DNA of 64,000 nucleotides. It comes from Campylobacter concisus (GTDB taxonomy: Bacteria; Campylobacterota; Campylobacteria; Campylobacterales; Campylobacteraceae). Position 1 is the first letter of the stretch; every line of letters begins with the position of its first letter. Below are positions 38,516 to 47,100 of this stretch, piece after piece. Both the position numbers and the translations under genes were made by a program. The notes under the pieces were generated by a model. It was not told where the DNA came from and made no database searches. It saw only the letters and a program-made list of their open reading frames with translations. The stretch lies in assembly GCF_002092855.1 (NCBI RefSeq), contig NZ_LVLC01000012.1, positions 372,001-436,000 on the forward strand, written 5' to 3'.

Positions 38516-39343
38516 GTGAAAAATATTTTAATAGCAGCTTTTTTAACTACAGGTTTAGTTAGTAGCGTTGGTGCAGATAAATTTAAATTTACTTCAAATA
38601 AAACTTACGTGTATCAGAATCAATATGGTATTAATGTAAGATTGATTGTAGGTAGTGATGAAGGTTGTCCGGATAAGTTTAGTTATGGTGATGTTGAACC
38701 ATTTATAACTAAAAATAATTATGGACATAAGACAGTTAAACTTAGTTGTACTGTTCATAAAGTTGGTGAGAGAACTTCTAGGTATTATACTTATGCTCAA
38801 ACTGGAGGTAGAATGTTAGGTGGACTTATTCCTGATACTAACTTTTATAGATCTAAAGAAGCTACTGAAACTAATAGACCTACTATAAATGAATTAGGTA
38901 TACCTAGATCAATAATTAAAGTAGGTGATGATAAATTTCTAATGTCTCAGATAGGAGACTTTAAAGAAGGATCTCTTAATTATGATAATGAGTATGAACT
39001 TAAAGATGGTAGACCTAATGGTGAAGAATCTGATGGTATCTATCCAATTGTTAATAGTTATCCTATCTTAGGTTTACTTGAATTCTTAGATATGTATGGA
39101 ATTAGTACTGATAGCTTTAATAAAATTCTACTTTACATTAAACCTACTTATAGTCATGCACAGCAGTTATCTAGAATCAAAGTTAATCTAGATGAACAAG
39201 TATTTAATATAAAGTTAGAAGGCACTTATATAGATGAATTTAGACCATATGGAAAAAGAACAAAATACTATGATCCTACTTTTGAAGATCAGTTTCACTT
39301 TGAAGATTTCTATCCTTCGCTAGAAGATAGAATGGCTTGGTGA
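38516..39343 (+). CDS. Secreted protein of unknown family on the insert
   Basis: 275 residues, starting with GTG at 38516 behind a strong AAGGAGA. A signal peptide covers the first 20 residues (ILIAAFLTTGLVSSVGA, cut before DKFKF). The mature part has only two cysteines (DEGCPDKF, KLSCTVH), which could pair, many Tyr/Asp/Asn residues and no membrane span, and ends with acidic FEDQFHFEDFYPSLEDRMAW. All Gly codons are GGT or GGA and no CGN arginine codon is used, unlike the flanking genes, so it is foreign. I do not recognise it; it could be a periplasmic or secreted plasmid/phage cargo protein. Confidence 0.7.
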   Translation: MKNILIAAFLTTGLVSSVGADKFKFTSNKTYVYQNQYGINVRLIVGSDEGCPDKFSYGDVEPFITKNNYGHKTVKLSCTVHKVGERTSRYYTYAQTGGRMLGGLIPDTNFYRSKEATETNRPTINELGIPRSIIKVGDDKFLMSQIGDFKEGSLNYDNEYELKDGRPNGEESDGIYPIVNSYPILGLLEFLDMYGISTDSFNKILLYIKPTYSHAQQLSRIKVNLDEQVFNIKLEGTYIDEFRPYGKRTKYYDPTFEDQFHFEDFYPSLEDRMAW

Positions 39344-39735
39344 ATAGAAAAGCGAGCATATTAAAAAAGCGTGCACTCAGCTACGAGCAACTGGGCAAAA
39401 GTCGCCGTAAAATACGGCGCTGAACACGTCGTAACAGATAGTTTTGCTAAAAGTATGGAGCTTCTTATATCAAGACGCGTAGATGCTGTTGTAAGAGATA
39501 ACATCGTATTTTACGACTTCATAAAAGAGCGCCCAAACGCACCTGTAAAGATAGCTGCCTCACTTGATGAGAAAGACTACACAGCAGCAGCTGTTAAAAA
39601 AGACAACGCCGAACTCGCAGAGCAAATTTCAAATGCTCTAAACGAACTTTCAAAAGAAGGCAAACTAGAAGCTATCTCAAAAAGCTACTTTGGCAAAGAC
39701 GTCTCAAAATAAATTTATAAACCAACAAGGCAAAA

Positions 39736-40404
39736 ATGGAAAATTTAGATAGAGTGATCGAGCTTGTTTCAAGCTCGACGCTACCGATGATTATCGCACT
39801 TTTAAAGGTGACGATCCCGCTTACATTGCTCTCGTTTTCGCTAGGGCTTGTCATCGCCATTATCACAGCAGTAGCAAGGCTTTCAAATATAAAAATTTTA
39901 AAATTTATATTTGCCACCTACGTTTGGATATTTCGCGGTACGCCGCTTCTTGTGCAGCTTTTTATCGTATTTTACGGACTTCCTAGCATCGGCATCACGC
40001 TTGATACTTGGAGCGCGGCGACTATTGCATTTAGTCTAAACGTGGGTGCTTATGCCTCTGAGTCCGTAAGGGCTGCCATTCTTTCTGTGCCAAAAGGTCA
40101 GTGGGAGGCTGCCACATCGCTTGGCATGACGCACTATCAAATTTTAAAGCGTATCATCGCACCTCAAGCAGTGAGGATCTCGTTGCCACCGCTTTCAAAC
40201 ACATTTATAGGCCTTGTTAAAGACACTTCACTAGCAGCTTCTATAACGATGGTTGATATGTTTATGGTCGCTCAAAGGATCGCAGCAAGGACCTTTGAGC
40301 CACTCATCCTCTACATCCTAGCAGCACTTATCTATCTAGTGGTTTGCACACTCTTAACCTATCTTCAATCAAGGCTTGAAAAAGCTGTCTCAAGGTATGT
40401 CTAA
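39736..40404 (+). CDS. Amino-acid ABC transporter permease
   Basis: 222 residues with five transmembrane helices and the polar amino-acid permease signature: YVWIFRGTPLLVQLF near residue 57 and the EAA loop QWEAATSLGMTHYQILKRIIAPQAVRISLPP that docks with the ATPase. As single permease it would act as a homodimer. It lies 24 bp after the broken copy 2 and shares one base with the ATPase gene (TAATG). Confidence 0.93.
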   Translation: MENLDRVIELVSSSTLPMIIALLKVTIPLTLLSFSLGLVIAIITAVARLSNIKILKFIFATYVWIFRGTPLLVQLFIVFYGLPSIGITLDTWSAATIAFSLNVGAYASESVRAAILSVPKGQWEAATSLGMTHYQILKRIIAPQAVRISLPPLSNTFIGLVKDTSLAASITMVDMFMVAQRIAARTFEPLILYILAALIYLVVCTLLTYLQSRLEKAVSRYV

Positions 40405-41141
40405 TGGCTATAAATTTTAAAAATATAAGCAAATCTTATGGCGATCATTTGGTGCTAGATAACATAAACATAAGCTTTAAAGAGGGGCAAACGACCGTGA
40501 TAGTTGGCTCATCTGGTTGTGGCAAATCAACGCTTCTTAGATGCATAAATTTACTTGAGATCCCACAAAGTGGCATTTTAGAGGTAGATGATAGAGCTAT
40601 AAATTTTAAAGAGAAGCTTAGCTCAAAAAAGCTTTTAGAAATTCGCAAAAAAACAGGCATGGTTTTTCAAAGTTTTAACCTTTTCCCACACCTAACAGCG
40701 CTTCAAAATGTCACCGAAGCTCCGATCTATGTTCAAAAAAAGGATAAAAACGAAGCAATAAAAGAGGCAAAAGAGCTTTTAGCTAAAGTGGGGCTTAGCC
40801 ACAAAGAAGATACCTATCCAAACAGGCTCTCAGGCGGACAAGCACAGCGCGTGGCCATCGCTAGAGCCCTAGCTGTAAATCCATACTTTTTACTACTTGA
40901 CGAGCCTACAAGCGCGCTTGATCCAGAGCTTGAGGCTGAAGTTTTAAAGGTTATTTTATCTCTTGCAAAAGAGAAAAAGTCTATGATCATCGTTACTCAT
41001 AATATGAATTTTGCTAGAAAGATAGCTGATAGAATTTTGTTTTTAGATAAAGGTGTGATCGCATTTGATGGCTTGGTAGATGAGTTTTTTAACAGCCAAA
41101 ATGAGAGGATAAAAAGCTTCATCTCAGCTATGGATATATGA
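40404..41141 (+). CDS. Amino-acid ABC transporter ATP-binding protein
   Basis: 245 residues with all ABC motifs: Walker A GSSGCGKST, Q-loop in VFQSFNLFPHLT, signature LSGGQAQRV, Walker B FLLLDEPTSALD and the switch His in VTHNMNF. GlnQ/HisP type that powers uptake of polar amino acids. The operon's binding proteins are both broken, so this pair may be idle or served by a binding protein encoded elsewhere. A bidirectional hairpin follows. Confidence 0.94.
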   Translation: MAINFKNISKSYGDHLVLDNINISFKEGQTTVIVGSSGCGKSTLLRCINLLEIPQSGILEVDDRAINFKEKLSSKKLLEIRKKTGMVFQSFNLFPHLTALQNVTEAPIYVQKKDKNEAIKEAKELLAKVGLSHKEDTYPNRLSGGQAQRVAIARALAVNPYFLLLDEPTSALDPELEAEVLKVILSLAKEKKSMIIVTHNMNFARKIADRILFLDKGVIAFDGLVDEFFNSQNERIKSFISAMDI

Positions 41142-41143
41142 AA

Positions 41144-41170
41144 ATTTTAGCTAGAAAATCTAGCTAAAAT
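41144..41170. terminator. Bidirectional terminator between ABC operon and fldA
   Basis: Perfect 12-base arms ATTTTAGCTAGA and TCTAGCTAAAAT with a three-base loop, between two converging genes, A run on one side and AAAAT on the other. Confidence 0.85.
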
Positions 41171-41174
41171 TACA

Positions 41175-41666
41175 TTAAGCAAAGTAAGGTTTTATCTGCT
41201 CGATCCAAGCTGAAATTCTACCCTCAGTTTTGTCGCTTTGATTGTCAGCGTCAAGCGCTAAACCTACAAATTTTCCATTTTTTACGGCATCAGAGCCATC
41301 AAATGTATATCCGTCAGTGCTAACCTCACCAACTACCTTTGCGCCAGCTTTTACGACCTCATCATAAAGCTTTGCCATGCCATTACAGTACTCATCAGAG
41401 TAGCTCTCGCTATCACCCATGCCAAAAACAGCGACTGTTTTTCCGCTTAGATTTAGCGCTTTAAAGTCAAACGCATCCCAGTCATCTTGAAGATCGCCAC
41501 TACCCCAGGTTGATGTACCAAGGATGAGCTTATCAAAGCTATTTAGTTTTGCTGCGTCTACATCGGCAACGTTTAAAAGCTCATTTTCAAGGCCTAGACC
41601 CTCACTTATAAGTTTTGCTGCATCTTCGGTATTTCCCATGCTGCTTCCATAAACTATACCTATCAT
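41175..41666 (-). CDS. fldA: Flavodoxin
   Basis: 163 residues, long-chain flavodoxin. The FMN phosphate loop is YGSSMGNTEDAA at the N-terminus, the aromatic loops are STWGSGDLQDDWDAF and GMGDSESYSDEYCNG. In Campylobacter and Helicobacter flavodoxin is the electron acceptor of pyruvate and 2-oxoglutarate oxidoreductases, and the pyruvate enzyme lies 2.5 kb away in this window. The gene is followed on its own strand by none; upstream are two small genes in the same direction, probably one operon. Confidence 0.95.
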   Translation of the reverse strand: MIGIVYGSSMGNTEDAAKLISEGLGLENELLNVADVDAAKLNSFDKLILGTSTWGSGDLQDDWDAFDFKALNLSGKTVAVFGMGDSESYSDEYCNGMAKLYDEVVKAGAKVVGEVSTDGYTFDGSDAVKNGKFVGLALDADNQSDKTEGRISAWIEQIKPYFA

Positions 41667-41677
41667 TTTTATCCTTT

Positions 41678-42391
41678 TTAAAAAATTTTACTAATAATCG
41701 TATAAGGCACAAGCTTGATCAAACCTCTCGCACAACAGTGCCTAACCTCAACGTGTCGCCTAAATTCCTCATTTCTAGGAAAAACGATATAAACCATCTC
41801 ACACTCGTGACCAAGCACACCGACGGCTCTATCTATATCGTCGTTTAAATTTCTCATATCATCAAAGCTCACTTTTTTAAAGCTTGGCATGACACTGAGC
41901 AAATTTTTACCATCTTTTTTGACCGAAATGACACCACCATTTAGCATGACCTCTTTGTCTTGATGGCGGAGGCGTATTTTATCATAAACAAATTGACAAA
42001 ACATCTGTGCCGCATCGATACAAAACTCAAATTTCCCACTTGCATAAAGCATTTTTATCATCTTTGCAGCCGCCATTTTTGGCTCTTTTGCTATAAATTT
42101 TATCTTTGAAAAGTCGCCTTTTAAATAAGCATTTATGATGATATTTGATGAAAAACAAAAGCGATCTGCTGGCTTACAATTTAGACATTTCTCACGAAGC
42201 AGGAAATTTATCCTGGCCTCAAAAATTTCTTTGAAATTTAGAAATTTAGCGTAAGAAAGCGGTATTTTTAGCTCACTTTCTACACCAGAATTATAAAGTG
42301 CAATAAAAATTTTTGCACGTGAAAGCTTGTCAAGCTTTGCAAAAATATTTGGAGTTATTTCGCCAATATCTGATAAAAGCCCGAATCTCAT
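41678..42391 (-). CDS. Conserved hypothetical protein upstream of flavodoxin
   Basis: 237 residues, basic, no signal peptide or membrane span. A CLNCKPADRFC stretch near residue 50 gives three close cysteines, and two more with HCC near the C-terminus (VEVRHCCARGL), a possible iron-sulfur or metal site. It lies 11 bp upstream of fldA and 3 bp downstream of a DUF2325 gene, an arrangement also found with the flavodoxin gene of C. jejuni. Function unknown; a role with flavodoxin or iron is a fair guess. Confidence 0.75.
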   Translation of the reverse strand: MRFGLLSDIGEITPNIFAKLDKLSRAKIFIALYNSGVESELKIPLSYAKFLNFKEIFEARINFLLREKCLNCKPADRFCFSSNIIINAYLKGDFSKIKFIAKEPKMAAAKMIKMLYASGKFEFCIDAAQMFCQFVYDKIRLRHQDKEVMLNGGVISVKKDGKNLLSVMPSFKKVSFDDMRNLNDDIDRAVGVLGHECEMVYIVFPRNEEFRRHVEVRHCCARGLIKLVPYTIISKIF

Positions 42392-42394
42392 TGA

Positions 42395-42706
42395 TTATTC
42401 TTTGCATCCAAATTCCTTATCTAGTCCAAAGACCTTGCAGTACTCGCAAAATACGCAACTAACGCTTCTTTTTGCACAAACAATTGGAATATTTCTCTTT
42501 TTTGCTTGAGTTTTAATAGTCTTCATCGTGTTGTGGTTTAAAAAGCTAGTTAGCATCACCACACACTCGGTATCTTGAGGGATTGGCTTGCGATTTACGC
42601 GGTTTTCATTTCTAGCATCCCAGTGTTCTATCTTCTCAGCTCCCAAATCATGTAAAACTGCCTTGATAGGCGTTATCTCATCTGCGCCGATAACTAAAAC
42701 TGACAT
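42395..42706 (-). CDS. DUF2325-family protein
   Basis: 103 residues with the DUF2325 pattern: VLVIGADEITPIKAVLHDLGA at the start, ECVVMLTSFLNHNTMKTIK in the middle, and IPIVCAKRSVSCVFCEYCKVFGL with a CxFCxxC cluster near the end. A Rossmann-like fold of unknown role. First of three genes ending in fldA; 3-bp gap to the next. Confidence 0.82.
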   Translation of the reverse strand: MSVLVIGADEITPIKAVLHDLGAEKIEHWDARNENRVNRKPIPQDTECVVMLTSFLNHNTMKTIKTQAKKRNIPIVCAKRSVSCVFCEYCKVFGLDKEFGCKE

Positions 42707-42838
42707 AATAAGCTCCTAAAATTTATTCATTTTCTGATAATGATTATAAGGAAGCTTAACTAAAATTTTTCTTAGTTATGATATTTATTATCACTTATAT
42801 GTAGAAATTTGTAACGTTTTGCTTAGATATTTAAACAT

Positions 42839-44002
42839 CTAAACTCTTTTAATCTTAGATACCGTAAATAAAAATATGATAAGTCCGCTTGCGGCAAAAA
42901 AACTACCAACATTACCGATATTTTGCTCGCCTAAATGAACTATCGTCTGATGCCCTATTAGCGCCCCTGCTCCGATGCCTATGTTATAAATAGCCGAAAA
43001 TATCGCCATTGCAGCATCAGTTGCATTTGAGGCAAGACTTAGCACTTTTATTTGAAAGCTCATATTTACACCAGCTATGCCAAGCCCCCAAACAAAGGCC
43101 AAGACTAGCATTAAAACTTCATTTTTAGCAATAAAATTTAACAAAATCAAGCAACATAAAATAAGCATGATAGAAATTGCTGAAAATGTATTTGGAATAA
43201 GCTTATAAAATTTAGAGAAAAGCAGGCTTGCAACCACACCAGCAACGCCAAATATAAGCAAGAATATTGTGATAAATTTCCCATCAAAGCCACTGATATC
43301 TTTTGCAAATGGCTCAATGTAGCTATAGGTGCTAAAATGCGCACTTATGATAATTGCAGTTAGTAAAAATACGACCATTAAAAGGCCATTTCTTGCAATC
43401 TCTGGCAAGCTTTTAAGCGACCCTGAGTTTTTACTTGGCAGAAGTGGCAAAATTTTATATAGCCAAGCTCCAACACCAACAGCAAAAATTCCTATCAATC
43501 CAAAGGTCACACGCCAACCAAGTGCATCACCTAAAATTCTTCCAAGTGGCAGACCAAGTATCATCGCTAGCGATGTGCCAAGAGCTAGTAATCCAAGAGC
43601 TTGTGAGCTTTTATTTATCGGAGCTAGCCTAACAGCAAGTGAAGCAGTGATAGCCCAAAAAATAGCATGAGCAATAGCTATCATCAACCGAGCAATAATT
43701 AAAATTTTAAAATTCCAAGCAAAGGCGCAAAGCGTATGAGCTACAACAAATACGATAAAAACTTTTAAAAGAAGAGATCTTCGTTCTAAATTTGCAGTTA
43801 AAAGCATAAGCGGTAAAGAGAGTATCGTGACGCTCCACGCATAAATCGTGATGATAAGGCCGGTATCGGCCGTGCTCATGTCAAAATCTTTCGCAATATC
43901 ACTTAAAAGTGGCACTGGGACAAACTCAGTAGTGTTAAATATAAAAGCACAAAAAGTAAGAGCTATAACCCTTAAATAGGCTACCCTATGAACACTTATC
44001 AA
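42839..44002 (-). CDS. sotB: SotB-like MFS sugar/drug efflux transporter
   Basis: 387 residues, 12 helices, member of the SotB/YdhP branch: N-terminal YLRVIALTFCAFIFNTTEFVPVPLLSDIAKDF, then YAWSVTILSLPLML. It likely exports sugars or drugs by proton antiport. The matching N-terminus points to a TTG start at 44002, with no good ribosome site, so expression may be low. It diverges from the pyruvate oxidoreductase gene with a 169-bp AT-rich gap. Confidence 0.85.
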   Translation of the reverse strand: MISVHRVAYLRVIALTFCAFIFNTTEFVPVPLLSDIAKDFDMSTADTGLIITIYAWSVTILSLPLMLLTANLERRSLLLKVFIVFVVAHTLCAFAWNFKILIIARLMIAIAHAIFWAITASLAVRLAPINKSSQALGLLALGTSLAMILGLPLGRILGDALGWRVTFGLIGIFAVGVGAWLYKILPLLPSKNSGSLKSLPEIARNGLLMVVFLLTAIIISAHFSTYSYIEPFAKDISGFDGKFITIFLLIFGVAGVVASLLFSKFYKLIPNTFSAISIMLILCCLILLNFIAKNEVLMLVLAFVWGLGIAGVNMSFQIKVLSLASNATDAAMAIFSAIYNIGIGAGALIGHQTIVHLGEQNIGNVGSFFAASGLIIFLFTVSKIKRV

Positions 44003-44171
44003 ATTTTATCTTTAATTTTTTTCATTACGGTAATGGAATTTTGCTTAAAGTTAGTAATTCAAAAGACAAAATTCTCAGAATTTATTAATGACATAGATTA
44101 ATAGTAGATTTTGGAAACTATCTCTATAATAAAAGATTTTTAAAAATCGTAAGAAAATTTAAGGCGGAAAA

Positions 44172-47100
44172 ATGGCTAAAATAATGAAAACTATGGACGG
44201 AAACGAAGCTGCGGCGCACGCGGCTTACGCATTTACGGAGGTTGCGGGCATCTACCCGATCACTCCTAGCTCGCCGATGGCCGATTACACCGATATGTGG
44301 GCGGCTCAGGGTAAGAAAAATCTATTCGGCATGCCGGTTAAAGTAGTCGAAATGCAAAGCGAGGGCGGAGCTGCTGGTACCGTGCACGGCTCGCTGCAAG
44401 TAGGCGCGCTGACTACGACGTACACGGCTTCGCAAGGCCTTTTGCTAAAAATCCCCAATATGTACAAAATCGCAGGCCAGCTACTACCCGGCGTCATCCA
44501 CGTGAGCGCGCGCTCTATCGCGGCCCAGGCGCTTTCTATCTTTGGCGATCATCAGGACATTTATGCCTGTCGCCAGACGGGATTTGCTATGCTGGCAAGT
44601 GGTTCCGTGCAAGAGGTCATGGATATCGCGGGCGTCGCGCATCTAGCCGCGATCAAGGGTCGCGTGCCGTTTTTGCACTTTTTCGACGGATTTCGCACGA
44701 GCCACGAGATACAAAAGATCGAGGTACTTGACTACGCGCACTTTGATAGGCTTCTTGACCGCGAGGCGCTGCAAAAATTTAGAGACGAGGCGCTAAGCCC
44801 AGAAAACCCGAAAACTCGCGGTACGGCACAAAACGACGACATCTACTTCCAGACGCGCGAGCTAGCTAACCGCTACTACGACGCGGTGCCTGATATCGTG
44901 GCCGAGTATCTAAAAGAAATTTCAAAAATCACGGGACGCGATTATAAGCCGTTTAATTATTACGGCGATCCGCACGCTACGCGCCTCGTGGTCGCGATGG
45001 GCTCTGTCACGCAAACTCTAGAAGAAGTCGTCGATCACCTACGCGCAAAAGGCGAAAAAGTAGGCGTGCTAAAAGTGCATCTATACCGTCCGTTTAGCCT
45101 AAAATACCTATTTGACGTGATGCCTGAAACGGTAGAAAAGATCGCCGTGCTAGACCGCACGAAAGAGCCCGGAAGCCTCGGCGAGCCGCTATATCTGGAC
45201 GTTAAGGCTGCGTTTTACGGACGCAAAAATCAGCCCGTGATCGTAGGCGGCCGCTACGGCCTAAGCTCAAAAGACGTCGATCCGGCTCAGATGCTAGCAG
45301 TCTTTGAAAATCTAAATTTAGAGGGGCCTAAAAACGGCTTTACCGTCGGTATCGAGGACGACGTGACATTTACATCGTTAAAAGTCGGCGAGAAAATTTC
45401 GCTAAGCGATGCAAGCGTGAAAGAGTGCCTATTTTACGGTCTTGGCGCGGACGGTACCGTAGGAGCCAATAAAAACTCCATCAAAATCATCGGCGATAAA
45501 ACCGATCTTTACGCGCAGGCCTATTTTGCCTACGATAGCAAAAAATCAGGCGGCTACACACGCTCGCACCTGCGCTTCGGCAAAAACCCGATCCGCTCGA
45601 CCTACCTCGTCTCAAATCCGCACTTCGTAGCCTGCTCGGTCGCTGCGTATCTTGAAATTTACGACGTCATAGACGGTATCCGCGAGGGCGGGACGTTCCT
45701 GCTAAACTCGATCTGGGACGCCGAGCAGACGGTCGCTAAACTGCCGAATAAAGTAAAGAAAATTTTAGCCGCTAAAAGAGTAAATTTCTACATCATCAAC
45801 GCCACTAAGCTAGCTCGCGAGATCGGGCTAAAAAACCGCACGAACACCATCATGCAGTCGGCGTTTTTTAAGCTTGCAGACATCATCCCGTTTGCCGACG
45901 CGCAAAAATACATGAAAGAGTACGCGCACAAAGCCTACGCCAAAAAGGGCGAAGCGATCGTGGAGATGAACTACAAGGCTATCGATATGGGCGCGGACGG
46001 GCTGGTTAAGGTCGCAGTCGACCCTAGCTGGGCAAATTTGACGGATGACGCCGCAAATGAGGAAAAATACGTCGGCGACGAATTTATAGAAAAAATCGTT
46101 AAACCTATCAATGCCGCTAGGGGTGACAGCCTGCCCGTTTCGGCCTTTGTGGGTTTTGAAGACGGACACTTTAAATCAGGCACTACGGCATACGAAAAAC
46201 GCGGTATCGGCGTGATGGTGCCAAAATGGATCGAGGAAAATTGCATCCAGTGCAACCAGTGCGCCTTCGTCTGCCCGCACGCGGTGATCCGCCCGTTTCT
46301 CATCGACGAAAACGAGCTCGCCGCCGCGCCGCAAACTGTGCAAGATCACGTCCTAGACGCAAAAGGTAAAGAGGTAAAATGGCTAAAATACAAAATCCAA
46401 GTGAGTCCTCTAGACTGTACGGGCTGCGAGCTGTGCGCTCAAAACTGCCCGAGCAAGGAAAAATCGCTCGTCATGGTTCCTTTGGCCGAGGAGATGGAGA
46501 AAAACGAACAGGAAAACGCCGATTATTTATTTAAAAAGGTAACCTACAAAGACGACCTAATGAGCAAAGATAGCGTCAAGGGCGTTGGCTTTGCACAGCC
46601 GCTATTTGAGTTTCACGGCGCGTGCCCCGGATGCGGCGAGACGCCTTATATCGGGCTTGTTACGAGACTGTTCGGCGACCGTATGATCGTGGCAAATGCC
46701 ACCGGTTGTAGCTCGATCTACGGCGGTAGCGCGCCTTCGACGCCTTATACGACGAACAAAGAGGGCAAGGGCGTAGCGTGGGCAAATTCGCTCTTTGAGG
46801 ATAACGCGGAGTTTGGTATGGGTATGAACGTCGCGGTAGAGACACTTCGTCACCGTATAGAAGACGTAATGCTACGCACCAAAGATGCCGTGCCAAATGC
46901 CCTAGCCGCGCTATACTCCGACTGGATCGCGCACAAAAACGACGGCGAGAAAACGACGCAAATCACTAAAATTTTAACGCCGATTTTGGAGCAAAATTTA
47001 GACGTAGAGGGCGTGAAAGAAATTTTAGAGCTAAAAAGATATCTCGTCAAAAAATCCCAGTGGATCATCGGCGGCGACGGCTGGGCCTACGACATCGGCT

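Larger units (their letters stand above)
38172..39362 (+). mobile_element. Foreign insert of unknown type in binding-protein gene
   Basis: About 1191 bp between matching halves of copy 2. No transposase, integrase, or clear terminal inverted repeat was seen. The 10-mer GAAGATAGAA occurs at the left junction (38161-38170) and again 31 bp before the right junction (39323-39332), which could be microhomology or chance. Codon choice inside is unlike the neighbours: Gly is GGT/GGA and Arg is AGA/AGG only. It may be a passenger of a lost element or the product of recombination between foreign DNA and the repeats. Confidence 0.6.
37860..39712 (+). pseudogene. Amino-acid ABC binding protein, copy 2, split by insert
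   Basis: Tandem paralogue of copy 1, starting at an ATG that abuts its stop codon. The N-terminal part is sound (signal peptide, KDGVLTVATEGTYAPFTF, LNLKVEFLTAPWDAMLAAF) up to NEDR near 38171. Then foreign sequence begins and the frame stops at 38258. The C-terminal part resumes at 39363 (SATSNWAKVAVKYGAEHVV to FGKDVSK) and ends at 39712. Compared with copy 1, about 100 bp (KKYDMSVPYTM to FADLKGK) are missing and about 1.19 kb inserted. No full binding protein can be made from it. Confidence 0.88.

Noticed and set aside
38172..39362. Insert read as an IS element
   Set aside because: No transposase frame, no clear terminal inverted repeats and no target-site duplication were visible, so it is not called an insertion sequence.
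45828..46896. Several long leftward frames opposite por
   Set aside because: They are mirror frames caused by the G+C-rich codons of por; no ribosome sites and no family resemblance.
46850..47068. Leftward 72-codon frame in por
   Set aside because: Lies fully within the TPP domain of por on the other strand.
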